The notes: generated from the sequence alone by a model not told the origin. Shown: positions 50,601 to 63,311, counted from the first letter of the stretch. The stretch: DNA of 64,000 nucleotides from Puffinus mauretanicus (GCA_023333565.1 JAJKFH010003229.1:1-64000), one strand, 5' to 3'. Program-made: numbers and translations.

Positions 50601-51240
50601 AGCCATTGAAAAGTCAATTCCAACCAACTCCCTGCTACCGCAGATTCCCCCCCCCTCCTTAGTTGTCTAAGAGAAAAGTTTTGGGGGGTTATTTTCCTGA
50701 GCAGTGCCTCCTTCCAATCTTCTGATAGCGTTTTCAGGTTTTGCATATTCATGAGTTTGGTATTGTGTTTTAACATAGATGTGCATATTTGTATGGAAGA
50801 CTTACAGTTCTTTCTTTTCCCGCTTCTCTCATTTGTCACCCCATCCTCTTCATGCTTATTCCTACAATCATCGCTTATTCTGTAAGTACCTAAATACTGA
50901 AACCAGTGACAGAATCAATATGATAGATGATGCCTATCTTGGTAAACAGAGGGTTAGCTGTAGCTTTGGGAATAGATTTCCTTAAAATTGCTAAGCCTTC
51001 TGGCAGCTGACTTCACCATCACCTTCAAACTTCGCAAGTCAGGTTAATGTGTACTGAGGAACAAGGAGGCAACAAAAGACATTCTTACACTTCAGAAAGG
51101 AACCCAAATACAGAGTGAGTATGGATGGGTTACTTTGTGGATAACAAAAGTGGCGATTGTAGAACAAGCATGACAATTTTACCTCTGCTAACTACAGCAC
51201 AAAAATGCTTCTTGCTGAATGCTTATTATTGTATTTGCAG
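50601..51240. other. Non-coding DNA between CpG island and exon-like segment
   Basis: Contains a C9 run at 50647-50655, a GTAAGT donor-like site at about 50882 and a TGCTAAC branch-point-like heptamer at about 51186-51192, about 50 bases before the acceptor at 51240. Nothing else is recognised. Confidence 0.45.
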
Positions 51241-51438
51241 ATTGACTTCATATGTACCACATGTGCTTATTGTTGTTGCGTTGTGATTTCAAGTTTTTAT
51301 GAAGTGATAAGCCACATATTAATAGTTTTAACAGAAGGTGCTCTAGTTGTTAACATGGTAACACCTTGCAAGAACAATATGTTATGTCCATTTTTGGCTC
51401 TAGAAATATGCAACATTCTGCGCTTCAAAATACATAAG
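51241..51438 (+). other. Exon-like open segment, 198 bases, phase 0/0
   Basis: The segment is preceded by a consensus acceptor (attattgtatttgcag) and followed by a strong donor (cataag|gtaagtg). Its length is a multiple of three, and one frame is open through it with both junctions in phase 0. The translation begins IDFICTTCAYCCC and ends ILRFKIHK. It is hydrophobic and cysteine-rich and matches no family I recognise. Chance co-occurrence of such signals in 64 kb is quite possible. A lncRNA exon or a cryptic intronic exon is as likely as a coding one. Confidence 0.2.
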
Positions 51439-52379
51439 GTAAGTGCCTAGTTAGTACTTAGATCTGCTCAATGTATTATCTTCTACAAATTCCTACCCTG
51501 TTGCTCAGTCCTGCTATAAAAATTTGCTGCTTCAGACTGCAAAATATTAATTCATTTCCCAGGAACCTCTTTGGGTACAAGCTGTGAAAGTGGATCTGGA
51601 AGTTGCAAGCACATTTGCTCTTGCTTAATCTTACTCAAAACTGAACTGATTGCTAACACTAGTATAGTAACAGGTGTTCAAATACATCCAAGTAAGTTAT
51701 TACCCTAGCTTGGAGGAATCTTTTTTTTTTTCCTGATCAGAGTCAGCTTATCAGTGGCATATGGATGAAATCCTAGTCACGTTCAGCTCAGTAAAAATTG
51801 TGCTGTTACTACTGTAAATGAGTTTCATAGTAGGAGGATTCCAGCCTATGACTGCAGCTGATGTCAATGAAAATTTTCAAAATAAGGTACCAAGTATATA
51901 ATGGTCACAGTGGCCCAAAGAAAGTCAAACAGTGATGTTTTGATAACAATAAAAATTAGGGAGCTTTATATTTGTTTACATTCTGGATATCTTAATAAAC
52001 AAGGTAAAATCAAAAGAAGTTAGAGTGTTAAAACTTTCCTTTAGTTGCATCACAAAGGGGACAGACAAGGATAAAAATACCAACTTTGATGTTGTCGTGG
52101 TTCCCAGCCGAAACCAGGACAGATGTCTTTACAGTAACTCCTTTCAACCTGCCCTTCTGAGTAGGCAGTGCATGAAAGCATTTGCCCATGAGTAATGTCT
52201 TATTAAACTGCGATGATTTGATGTGACACATTTTTCTCCCAATTTGCATACCTGATAATAGAGTTCCTAAATATCACCTTCAGGTCCATTGGCAAAAAAG
52301 TAACCCATCTGAAAGAAACGTTGGATCAAATGTTGGTGATGGGATGATCTCAGGGCTGCGTCTGAATGGGAGACAAAGG
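51439..52379. other. Non-coding DNA
   Basis: No gene or repeat recognised, apart from a T-rich acceptor-like run near 51720. Confidence 0.5.
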
Positions 52380-52920
52380 CGTCGGGCCATTAAAAGCTAT
52401 ATGGTCTATTGCCATGCTAATGTTGAGTTCTTTGTGTAGTGTGGGCTTGTTGCCTCATAAACATGTTTCCATGACTCATTAAATCCTCTGAAATAAAAGC
52501 TTTCACAATTCCAGGACAGTGGAGCAGTCATTTTTTGATTTAATTATAAACAGGCTAGATAATGAGCTACCTAACTTGTCGCCTTTTCTGAAGGAGGAGG
52601 ATGGTTCGTGACCTCTCCTTCTCTAAACAGTACCAAAATCCACTTTATTTGAAAGATGAAGGAGTGGAAAGTCCTTGACAAATTTTGCATAAGCAAATGC
52701 CAGCTGGGCGACTAATATTTTACGTAACAAGTAAGAATATATATTTTGTGAACCTATTTAGTATTCAGCTTAAGATAATATAGTAACCATAGCAACCCCT
52801 TATCACCTGTTTGAGACACTGCAACATCTTAATGAAATGTGCACCAAAAGCCCTGCTAATATTTGTAAAATGCTGATGATGTTATCTCTTGGAGAGAGCT
52901 ACACGGAAAGATAAATGTGT
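52380..52920. promoter_or_regulatory. Enhancer-like block with RFX, AP-1, homeodomain and GATA/E-box motifs
   Basis: Motifs seen directly: an octamer-like ATGCTAAT (52414-52421), an AP-1 TGACTCA (52472-52478), a TAATTA (52541-52546), an RFX X-box (52783-52796) and TTATCACCTG (about 52800-52809), which joins a GATA core to a CACCTG E-box. The block has no simple repeat or mobile element. The combination suggests a developmental enhancer, possibly neural or ciliary given the X-box. That is inference; conservation or chromatin data are absent here. Confidence 0.3.
52783..52796. promoter_or_regulatory. RFX X-box match
   Basis: GTAACCATAGCAAC fits the palindromic X-box consensus GTNRCC-N(0-3)-RGYAAC at every specified position, with a two-base spacer. 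RFX winged-helix factors bind this site at ciliary gene promoters and at tissue-specific enhancers. It lies only a few bases before the GATA/E-box text. Confidence 0.45.
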
Positions 52921-55742
52921 AAAAATGCTTGAGATTCATGATTCCCCTGTCTACTATCTGCTTTCTTCTTGGCCTTCTACTTTATTTGTATGTATCAGTT
53001 TTATTTATCACAAGCGAAAGATTAATGGGTGCAAGGAGTCACTGGAGGGAGCAGGGTGGTAGACATACATCACTCTTCACCCACAGCATGCCCGAAATAA
53101 CTGCCCTCAGTTAAGTGCTCTGAAAGATTTAGTGGGTTGTGGTGGCCAAACAGAGGCAACATAAAGGGAAAGGTTTCCCAAAAGGGTTGAACACGGGAAT
53201 TCACAGGAAGGCACCCAAAATAACGAGGTAAGTGCAGATCCCTCCCTTGAAGCAGTTATCAATTTACAAAGCCAGTTGTGCCATTTACTTTATTTGCAGG
53301 CTTCGGAATCCCATGAAACTGTAACAATAATGATCTTTCTGGCTGTAGTGACAGCTTCTGCCATTTTAGACTTTGCATTTCAGGTGCTCTCCCTTCCCTT
53401 TCAGCTTCCAAGCTGCAGGTGGTCAGAGCTTTACGCTTCTGAAGTCTAGAATGTGGATATGGCAGGTGAATTTTTCTGTGGGGTTATTTCTGTGCCGCAC
53501 AGCTCTAAAGCATCCTCTAAAGGATGCCAGGATGGCCTGCAGAGCTCCCCTGCTGAAGTGTCATCACCTTTTCCCAAAGGACTCTGTGCTTTGTCCTCTT
53601 TTGTGGTGGACTTTATTTTCCTAGTCTATAAACTACTTAGAGAGGCAGGTGGTAATCAGTTATCTGAACACCCCAGTGAATTTAGAGTTCCTTTGATAAA
53701 ACATATATGGAAACTGTGTTTAAATCACTAAAGCGTTTCATTTCAAATCCTCAGTATGATTCTTCTTTCTCTCTCACTTCAGTGTGAAGTGCAGTATACC
53801 ATCTATATATGCTTCCACTCCTGAGTACGCATGTAGAAGGAGGGTAACAAAATCAACGGTTGCCAAGTGATTTGGTGATCAGGCAACATGGTGCACAATT
53901 CAGCCTAATTCCTCTGGAGGTGCTGAAGGATCTTCATGTCTAATTTTGGTCTGCAGCACCATGTATTACCAAGTTCTTCACTGTTAATTGCAGGTGGTAG
54001 ATGGGAAACTGAGAGCATGGAAAGCATGGGTGGCTGGAGCTGACAGGATTATCAGGACATCACTCCCCATTCCCATTGACATAAACGACCTTCTTGGTGC
54101 CCAAGAGGTGTGAAAACCTCCCTTTATGAAGTGGGAATTAGGACCTTTGCATATCATGGCAGTTTCATAGTGTGTTACAGCAAAATACGAGCTAAGGAAG
54201 ATGTTGGAACAAGAGGGAGAGAGAGTATGAGCATATGTGACAAAGTGTGGCCCTAGGGATCAAAATCTACATGAAATAGCTTAGAAGGCATGCATTAACC
54301 TTCACTGTTGGGGTAATGTGCAGTAGCAGCTACTTCTGTACTTTTTTTTCCTGCTGTTGGTGCAGAATAATGATGTCGGAGAGTGTGTTGTTGCAGGCAG
54401 GGTTGAGTCTCCCTGTAAATAAACAAACACATGTACTCATGATACAGGACACAGTGGGCAATATCTGCAAATTGCAGCATTAAAGTGACAAACAACAGAC
54501 TAATAATAAACTGTGGAAGTAAGAGATGCAAAAATTAAAGCCTAGTGGTGAGCATTTTATTTCTGTGCTGGGCTTCATATTGCACAAGTCTTACCCAAAT
54601 CGGATTTTCTGAGTATCTTCATGAAAAAGTTTCACACCAACTATTGAAAATACAGTTTTCAAGGACCAGTCTGGTTTTTTATTTTAGTATTTTTTATAAG
54701 GGTAGCTTATAAAGTAAGAATCAAAGGATTGGATTATAAAACTGGTTTGCCTGGAACCTAGAGAAGTACATTATCTTTGCAGTCATTGTCTTTTATTACC
54801 AGTGCCATTTAAGAAAAAGAGAGGCCTGAAGAGGGGACACATCTGGAAATGTGAGCTAAATAAAGTAAAAATTCTTTTGGAAACTGGTAAACCTACACTA
54901 TGTAATTAAAAGGAACGAGGTACAGTGGCTCATAAAAGTACCATCTGAAAACGGTTTAAAGGTTAAAAAAGGGCTACTTGGCACAGATAGAAGAGTGAGA
55001 CCCGACCAGACCAGTCCTCCCAGGGCAGTCCTCCCAATGGGCCTATTTATAAGTATACCATTTCTAACCCCTCCCTAGCTGGTGTACACATAAATAATTT
55101 TAAGCAATGCTCCCGGTGAGAAAAAGCATTAATGCGATAGGGAAGACTCCCTGAAACTGTCTCTTATTTTACTGCTGTGACTAATGCTTTGTGATATCTG
55201 CCCACATCCTTGAATTACTTAATTTAAAATCCTCTGGTGAGAGGGTTCTTTTGATTTTCTTCTAAATTCTTTGCCTGTTTTTCTCATTTGAAATCAGAAG
55301 AATGTGATTTTTTTTGTGTAAAACTTCCCACATAAATATATTACATAGTCAGTGCCAAGGGCCTCGCTGAAGCAGTGGGAAGGGATAGTAATTCGATATT
55401 TCATAGGTAATCTGACCTTGATGGTAACCCCAGTGAACTCCAGGAGCTTATGAGTCAAATCATGAGTCACATATGTTAACAAATTCTCAGTCGTATAAAG
55501 AGGTTTTCCTGGGCAGAGTCTAAGGACTTCAGGTTTGGGTTTAGGCTTTTTGTTGTCATTCCCCAGCCCACCCCCCGCAGACCTCATCTCACCACAAACA
55601 TTGCAATCCATTGGTATCCTGGCTAGGGAAATATTTCGCTCAGTTCGCTCAACCTTAAGACTTCTTTCTTTTTAACGGAGAAAGTCCGAGCATATACATT
55701 TATTTTTACTTGAAGAATTTGAATATATTTCTCTTACACATT
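52921..55742. other. Non-coding DNA
   Basis: No gene, RNA or named repeat recognised. Confidence 0.5.
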
Positions 55743-55770
55743 CACACGTGCGCGTGTGTGCACATACACA
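55743..55770. repeat. Alternating pyrimidine-purine tract (Z-DNA potential)
   Basis: Twenty-eight bases alternate pyrimidine-purine without a break (CACACGTGCGCGTGTGTGCA then CATACACA). They include CGCG and GTGTGTG, the sequences most prone to left-handed Z-DNA under supercoiling, and CACGTG (55745-55750), an E-box. Confidence 0.85.
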
Positions 55771-58700
55771 ATTTTCTAGAAATAATTTCAGTAGTCGTCT
55801 TGTTGTGTTGTCTGATTAATACTGTCTTTCTCACTCTGACTACTTATATTTAGCCCAGAAGCTTGTAGTCACGTCTACAAAGATTAGTCTTTTTGTGTCT
55901 TTCATTCCTGCTTATGGAAGACCCTATGCTGCCCTGATTACAATAATGTTTAAAGATGTTTTAGTATTTATAGATTTATTGTCTCCTTTATTATTGTCAG
56001 GAAAATAAAGGCAGCTTCAATACACAGTTCAAGAATTAAAATGGAGGAGATGAAGTGCCTGGCCCATGGACACACAAGCAGTTTACAGGTTGCAGTTTAT
56101 ATTACTATCGTTTAAGATACAATCCTGAGTCACTTTACTTCACAAGGTTTGCATGTGACCCTGTTGCTGTATAGCTGCAGACAGGTAACTTTTGCATTTG
56201 CTGCCCCAAGAGGTTGCCTGTTTCACAGAAGCCCTTTTTCCATGCGGCAGGCAGCTGGCATGGGTAGCTGGGGCACTGGAGAAAAGACATAAATGAGAAT
56301 TCCCTACAGGAATATTCTTGGGGAGGTTCAACTGCAAAAAGTAATTTTCTTACGAAATTCGGTTTCATGAGAAAATGCAGATTGTTGACAAATTTTTCTG
56401 GCTAGAAAAATGCAACAAAAGATTTTAGTCTGACTTGAACTTTTAGACAACTTCGGCTCTGTTTATCTGAGCTGAAACATCTGATTTCAAGTCACTGAAA
56501 TACCGGTCGGTTGTCCCTCCAGCGGCAGTTTGTTTCATGGGATTTGTAGAGAGATGCCTGAGCTCCTTTTTTACCGCAGTGTGACCAAAGCTGTGTAGTG
56601 TCATTCCAGGGAAATACAGCAGAACTTTGAAATCTCAAAAGTTTTCTGAGAACCAGAAATGTGGAGAAGAAAAAATGGTGCAGAAATATTCCAGTTTTTC
56701 TTGTTAATGCCTTGCCTCAGCTGGGGGGTTGAAAAGATATTAAAATGCCAGCATTTCTTCTGTCTTGGAAGGTTTTGCAACATGGAGTAGATCTCTCTAT
56801 AATTCTTCCTGGACATGGCATAGTCCCAACAGTGCTTAGAGTTTCTCACTTCTGGCACAGACTTCTGCATGGCCTATGATACGTCTAACCTGCTCTGTGC
56901 AGGTTGAAGAAAAGCTCTCTTTTAGCGCAGAATGGCTTAATTGTGAGAACACATTTTTTGGTAAACCTGTGGTTAGGGGGTTTCATTTGGAAAGGAAGGA
57001 TTTGCATGGTTTTGCTAACACGCAGATAATGGGAGTTGGAGTAGGTACCTCCTTGCTTCAGCTGACAATTGATCAGTTTGGGTTTTAACTTGTGTCAGTG
57101 AAATTGTGGCCAGATGACTCTTCGTCAAATCTGTGTGATCATACATTTGGATATAACTCCTGGAATAGCAGAACGGTATTGGTTTTGACAGCTACTGCTT
57201 GATGTTTGGCTGTAAGAGGCATCTATCATACCACTTCTGCTATTTGCCTGAATCTTTATTTGCTTAGCTTGAGTCATTGCATGACTGATTTTTGCAATCG
57301 GTCACTGAATAAGTAGTTGGTACAAAATGCAATGAGATAAAAGTTACTCTTTTTTTTCTATGCTAATACAGGTTACAGAAACATAAGGCAAATCTTGTCT
57401 TGTTACTTCATCATTCTTGTTTTCATGGAGATTTCTTAAGCCTGGAATATTAAGAAAAAACTGGTGTCATTTAACTATTATCTATTACTTTTAAGAGTAA
57501 TGAGGTATTATTATCACTGAAGTATCAACTAATTGTAAAACCCTACGAAGTAAAATGGAGAAACAATGGTAAACTAATTATGATTTCCGTTTAATTCTGC
57601 ATGTATATATACTAGAGAACAGATGTTTTAGAAACTCTGAACCCTTATAGCATCCTTCTTTGTCAGTCTTTTTAACTTACTATACTTCCATATAATTTTG
57701 GAATAGACTATCAGAGTCTTCTTATCACTAATTTATTACACATGAATGTGCACCAACTTGTTCAGCCTAGCAGATCAAGTATCTGCCTCATAGCAGATGT
57801 GGTAAAATGAAATCCAGCAGATATTATTCTTTTGATTAAAATACTTTAATCAAAAAGTCTAGTCAGCGTTGTCATTAAGGCAAGTGCAGATGGACCATTT
57901 TTAAACCACCTTTCTGTCTGTCTGAGCTGTGGGTTGCCTAGATTGCGTAAGTGATGGAGGAAGAAGTTGTCCTGAAGACATCTTCCGTTCTCTTGCCTGC
58001 AGCTGGTGCAGCCCCAAGTGAGATCAGAGTAGTTTGAGGGATGCTGTAAATAACCAAGTGAGGGCGAATGGTCATCTGAGGACCACTCCACCAAGAGGAC
58101 TGCAGGATGCTCTGATTTTTCTCATCTTTGTCTGTTTTAATGATACCCTGCCAAAAGGCTGAGTCATCTTGCTTGAAAGGCAATGAATTTCCCAAAGGTC
58201 TGCCTTAAGGACATCTTTGTGCACTGTGGCTTTCAGTGTGTATTTGTAAATTTAAGGATTTCTGACATTGCTGGTCTTATTTTTAAACTTCAGTTGGAAA
58301 ATGTGCATGCGTTTAAATACCCATGAGTCAGACGCTCTGCCAAGGTAATTACTTTATCTTCATTGCATTCACTGCAGCTATGTTGATAAAAGCAGTTAAG
58401 TACTGCTTTGTGAGATCCAGCTCTGGACATTCTTATATTCACAAATATTAACTATATATTTTAAAATCACTGGGTGACACTTTCACATCTTGAGAACAGT
58501 TTTTCATATTAACACTATTTCAGAATTTTTTCATTTTTTATACTGTCTTCTAAGAAGTTTGTTTTCATCTTGCAACCTCCTATTTTGTGCCAGTTCTTCT
58601 GGAGGTTATTTCTACATTCCAGTGTTGCTGTGAGTTATATTTTCTAGTGTTATCTGGGGTTATTAAACAGTATTTTGTATTCTGGACATCCTGCACTTCC

Positions 58701-60320
58701 TGTAGGTGCCAATTTGAAACTACCAAGGGAGGGACTATCAAACCCATTAGAAATTAATTTCAACAACAATAGTTTGGGTGTGAATATTACCTTTTCCTCT
58801 CAAAGTGCAACAGCTTTGCTCTTTAATTTTAAAAAGCATGTCTTTGTTTTATCAGTTGTCTATATTGGAAATTAAAGGCAATCTATTTGTGATTGACTTC
58901 ATACCTGAAGATGTTGATTTTCAAGCTAGGTTTTTTCTTTCTAACCGATGTGCTGGGTCATGTTTTTCCCTGCTGCAACTCTTTCACTCCTACCATATAA
59001 TCAGATCCTGGGGTCTGGTCTGACTCTACTTGGCACAGCTCTGTAAGGAGACGGTGTGGTTCTTTTGTCTTTAGCATATATTGAATTCTCTGGGCCCAGA
59101 AGGATTTCCATGGCAGCTCGAATTCAGCTAATGAGAGAAAGTCCTTTCCTCCGCTTCCCGTTCTACGCTCCCCGTGCAGCTGGTGCAGACCTAGCTTGGT
59201 CTGCACTACATAAAATTGTGTTACACCAAAATAACTCCAGCGACCGAGTAATTCCACATTAGGTTGCTTTGCATCTGGTCCACCAGTTCAAAACTGTTCC
59301 TGTGTTTGCTAATTTATTGGAAAGAATGAAGCTAATTAAGGAAGGTTTAGTTAACAAATCAGAATAAGCTAAAGTTTCAGATTTTGAAACAGTGCTAAAT
59401 TTTTGGTATCAAGATTGTTGTCCTTGCCTTGTCACGACTTAAAACCTTCAAACTTGTCCACTGCATTGATGAGCACTGAACTAAGCCTCATTCCACTGAA
59501 CTCAGCTGAATGTTTGCAGAATGAGAGTTGATGTGCTGACAAAGAACATACAACACCAGGTTTACTATGTTTTAGGAAAAATATGTGATATTTGTACATA
59601 ATGTACAATTTGTAACTGGTGGTGGGTTTTGCTGCATGTTTATAGGAACTCTCAAAGCTTTTTGGCTACTTAAGAAGGCTCAGGACACATGCTAAAATTA
59701 CCTCTTTATCTTAAGTAGCAATAGGAGGCAGGATTGTGAGTTAGCACCCAACACCCTGAGCTCTCACCAGTACCTGCCAGCTACTTTTGCCAGGTCAGGA
59801 GCACAACAGCATGGACCACACTGAAGTTCTTGCTGGTCAGTGCTGCTGGTAATGGAAGCCCAGCTAAAGTTATCCCGCCTTACCTCTGCTTTAGTGAATG
59901 GGGCAACATGGTGCTTGAGACATGAGGCTAGATGGAGGGCTTGCATGTCTGCCCTTTTTGCCTGGGAGGTGCTTGGTGTGTGGTAAGGAGTGTGGCAGAC
60001 ACCTGCAGTGAGCAGCAAGGTCAGAGCCACTTTGGTACTTCTGTGTCTGCTGGAGTCACTCATAACTCTGAGGGCAGGTTAAACTGAGGTTTGATGAGGG
60101 GGATCTGACCATTACTACTGATCACCAGAGTTCACAGAACGTAAAACTGCCAATGGTTTGGTGTACTTGTGGCCATTTGTCTTTTAACTTGAACTAATTC
60201 CATAAGAATCCTCTAAAACTATCGGGCTCCCAACCCTGACCTTGGTCTCGCGTATACAGACCTTTGCTCCCAGTGACGCCTGAACTTACACCTGGCATCA
60301 CCTCCTCTGGCTGCCCTTAC
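55771..60320. other. Non-coding DNA, possible old repeat near 59.2 kb
   Basis: No gene recognised. The text at about 59185-59235 (agacctagcttggtctgcac, then tacataaaattgtgttacac) resembles the style of ancient amniote interspersed repeats, but I cannot assign a family. The minus-strand open frame at 59764-60063 has a leader-like hydrophobic patch but nothing else to support it. Confidence 0.4.
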
Positions 60321-60778
60321 CTCTGTAGGTTCCCACTGGACGGACTGTAGAAGTTTCCTCCTTCAGGGACGGAATCTTCTTTCACTTCCCCAGAGACCGT
60401 ATGACTTTCTCGTGCATGCACATACGCTTGGATTATAGATGTGAAACTTGGATATTCAGAGGAAGGTGTGAAAAACAGCACCTGCCTTTTCTTGCATCCC
60501 AGGTGGCAATTCCTCTTCCTCGCATCTAGCTGTACCATTGTGTCTTTGGACGCTGACCTCTTTCCAAACCAATTCAGATGTGGACTGTCTCTCTTCCTCT
60601 CCTGCCACTCAGAAGACCTTAAGTTAAGTGCAGACCTAGTTTTCTGAATCCACCGCATGTGACAGTACTGCTGCCGTGCGGGTTGATCACAAAGCACGCT
60701 CCTCAAACGTGGAAAGTGAATGGCAGAGTTAGAATGGGGGCTGTCTATGACACTTGGTCCTTTCAGTAAAAAAATAGT
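60321..60778 (-). other. Long open segment with exon-like borders, minus strand
   Basis: On the minus strand a 458-base segment is open in one frame for 152 codons. It is preceded by ccctaac (branch-point-like) and ggtgcag (acceptor-like), and ends at acagag|gtaagg, a near-ideal donor, where the frame closes within the putative intron (TAA). The predicted peptide is Ser/Arg/Lys-rich (for example KDTMVQLDARKRNCHLGCKK) with no recognised domain. The frame has no ATG at its beginning. It is the longest frame in the window not explained by composition or by the hairpin. A lncRNA exon or chance is more likely than a conserved coding exon. Confidence 0.2.
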
Positions 60779-62940
60779 CTGCACCCCACCCTGAACATGG
60801 TTAGGGTGAATTTTTTTTGAATTATTTTATTTTTTTGCTAACACTAAAAATGAGTTTTCATCCTATAGAACTAACTCTTTTTTTGATGCCATATTCTGCT
60901 GAGTTTTCAGAAAAATGCAATTCCCATCCCGTCCTGTAAGGAGTGCGTGTTGTATATGAAACGGTGTGCATTTCCAGAAAAGTTCTGCAACTGTTTTATC
61001 TTTATAATGTTGGAGTTTTTACTGAATCTTTTGCTATGTCGCCACATGAAACTTGGAAACTGTCCTCGGAATCCCCTTCTCAAAGCCCTGAAACCAAATA
61101 CAAGGTTTTGAGGTGAATGCTTTATAATCCTTACTAATTTTGTAAATTTTATACCTTTTGCTAAATCACCTTCACCAGGGAAGTTTATCCCTAAGGCTCT
61201 AGGAAACGTTTTTATGCTTCCTTTGAATGCATCCTGGAGAGGATTCTCCTAGATTTAACCACAGTAAAAGGTCTTTTGCATACCACATACTCATTTCATG
61301 TGACACGTGTCCACTGAGCTATGTTTGGGGAACAGAGGACCAGCATTCCTGTTAAGTGCTCTTAATGCACCTCGCTCTCTGCATTGCAGCTGCTTCGAGC
61401 TGTTGTGCAAGTGTGCAGGACTGGACCGCCACTGGAGGATCACTAAGTTGTCTCCCCGTGGGCTAGTGTGAATGGCTGGTCTTACCCTTACGCAATGTGC
61501 TGTGTCGATCCCTGGAGATAGCTGGTTTGTGTTGTACATTAAAGCTTATAACTGGATCCTTCCACCTGAGGACGTGGACCAGGCAAGAGCACCGTCGGCC
61601 CCATCGGATAAAGTGCAATAGTGCTTTAAATCAAGCTTTCCCTCCATCCATGCCTTGCCTCTGAGCTAGACAGTGCCAATATTACGCAAACTCCTTTCTT
61701 GGTTGCACTTCTAAGAAAAATCATTATTGTCTTTAAATGGGAAAGCAAATGAATAAAGTTTTCAGATCTTTTCTTCCTTTCCCTGTGACATACCCAGTAT
61801 TGGAGCCTATCACTCCTATCATAGCCTATCATAAGTTAAAAGGAAATATATTTTAGGAAGCCTTTAATTAAAATCCTGGCAGCACATCACTGTAACTTTT
61901 TTTTTTCCCTGCAGCTCAATTCAATAAGATTTCTTGTACTGATAGGGATTTTTCTGGATAGTGACTACTTTTTGCCTTGGTAAATAAAGCCCTTGCAGAA
62001 GCAAATCCACAATATTGGGGCTTTACTTCAGACATCAGATTTGCCTGATTGTCCCCTGAGATCAAAAGACAGATTTCCATTTAGAGTGGAACAGAGAGAC
62101 TAACAGGCTTCCGAACTGATATTAAGTTAGAGGCAAAGACTTAGGAGAAGAGTGGGTGGTATGGATTTGCAGGTTTGTATTTCTCCGCTTTTTTTTTTTT
62201 TACTCAAGAAAGGTGTAACTCAAACAGCAATGGCACTTCAGATTTGGGATTTTTCTTTCTGCCTTTTGTTTGTTTATTTTAATGAAAGCCACTGAGGGGC
62301 AGCAGATAAAAGCTGACCTCGTCGTTAAAATCTAAAAAAAAAAATCTTTTATTATTTTTTCTTTAAAGTTGCATTTGGGGTCCAGTGTAATCTTGCACAA
62401 GGAACTAAGCTTCACGAATGAGGAAATCACCCTCCCTAAAGAAGGGAAAGCAGGTAACACACTAATGCTGAGGATGATTAAACATTTGCCACCGAGACAA
62501 ATAAAGCTTTGGAACAAAACATTTCCAAAGCCTATGGATTCACACAAATACTTCTGTTCCTTCTGGCAGACAGGCACTTGCTCTTGAGGTAGATGGCAGA
62601 CTGTCTTTAACTACTTCCTGCTCATGTCATCATGTAATTTACTTTTTAATCTGACGTGAGGAAGTCGGTGCTTCTGGAGTGCATGTGGCTCTGACTCGTA
62701 TGGGATATTGCCACTTTACGGGGCGGCTGTTAAGTGTTTCTGCGTCACTCCGGTGTTTCAGTAGTTTTAACTGGGCATTTACATTTTCTTGCTGAAGACC
62801 CGGGAGCCCGTTAAGCTTTAAGCAGACCCAGAGCAGTTAGATGAGAATGGGAATAATCTCTTACACCGCAAATTGACTTCCCTCTTTGTAGCCCTAGACA
62901 CTGTTTCCAGCTGCTTTCAGTCTTTTAAATCCTTGAAAGC
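60779..62940. other. Non-coding DNA upstream of the right-hand promoter
   Basis: No gene recognised. T-rich and A-rich runs occur near 61897, 62190 and 62334-62344. A GGGGCGG box near 62720 is isolated. Confidence 0.5.
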
Positions 62941-63311
62941 TTTCCTAATCCTCATGTAGGCAGCCTTTATGTGCTCTACCTCCCTCCCCTTCCTCCTGAT
63001 TGGCGAGGCTATTTCATGGCCTAATTCAGCCAACTACTACATCCCTGGGCTGCGGTTTGAAATAAGAGCCAGGCGGACAGTTGCCTCCCTGCTCCCGACT
63101 TTTAATAGGCTGGGGAAGGAAGGTTGGGAAACTTGACATTGTCTTAAGAAGAGTTCCCCCCCCCCCCACCTCCAGCAAAGGATTAAAAAAAAAAAAAAAA
63201 AATATAATAGAGGGGGAGGAGGGCGAGGGGAAACTTGCTTACGGTGGGGAAACTTGATGGATTTCTGCCCTGCCGACAGCAGCGCGGTGTGAGCAGCCCC
63301 TTGCCGGCTGG
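62941..63311 (+). promoter_or_regulatory. Promoter and 5' UTR candidate
   Basis: Features in order: an inverted CCAAT box (CTGATTGGCG, 62996-63005; NF-Y type), pyrimidine-rich text, a TTTAATAG TATA-like element (about 63100-63107), C12 (63156-63167), A19 (63185-63203), then a GGGGGAGGAGGGCGAGGGG stretch leading into the CpG island. It precedes a candidate start codon and splice donor on the plus strand, which sets the likely direction. The transcription start cannot be fixed. The poly(C)/poly(A) pair inside the presumed 5' UTR or core promoter is unusual. Confidence 0.45.

Noticed and set aside
50247..50602. Arg/Gly-rich open frames over the CpG island
   Set aside because: GC-rich duplication gives Gly/Arg/Ala-rich strings in several frames. 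No coding pattern distinguishes one frame.
59764..60063. 99-codon minus-strand frame with a signal-peptide-like patch
   Set aside because: A single hydrophobic stretch in the interior, no domain and no splice or promoter context; consistent with chance.
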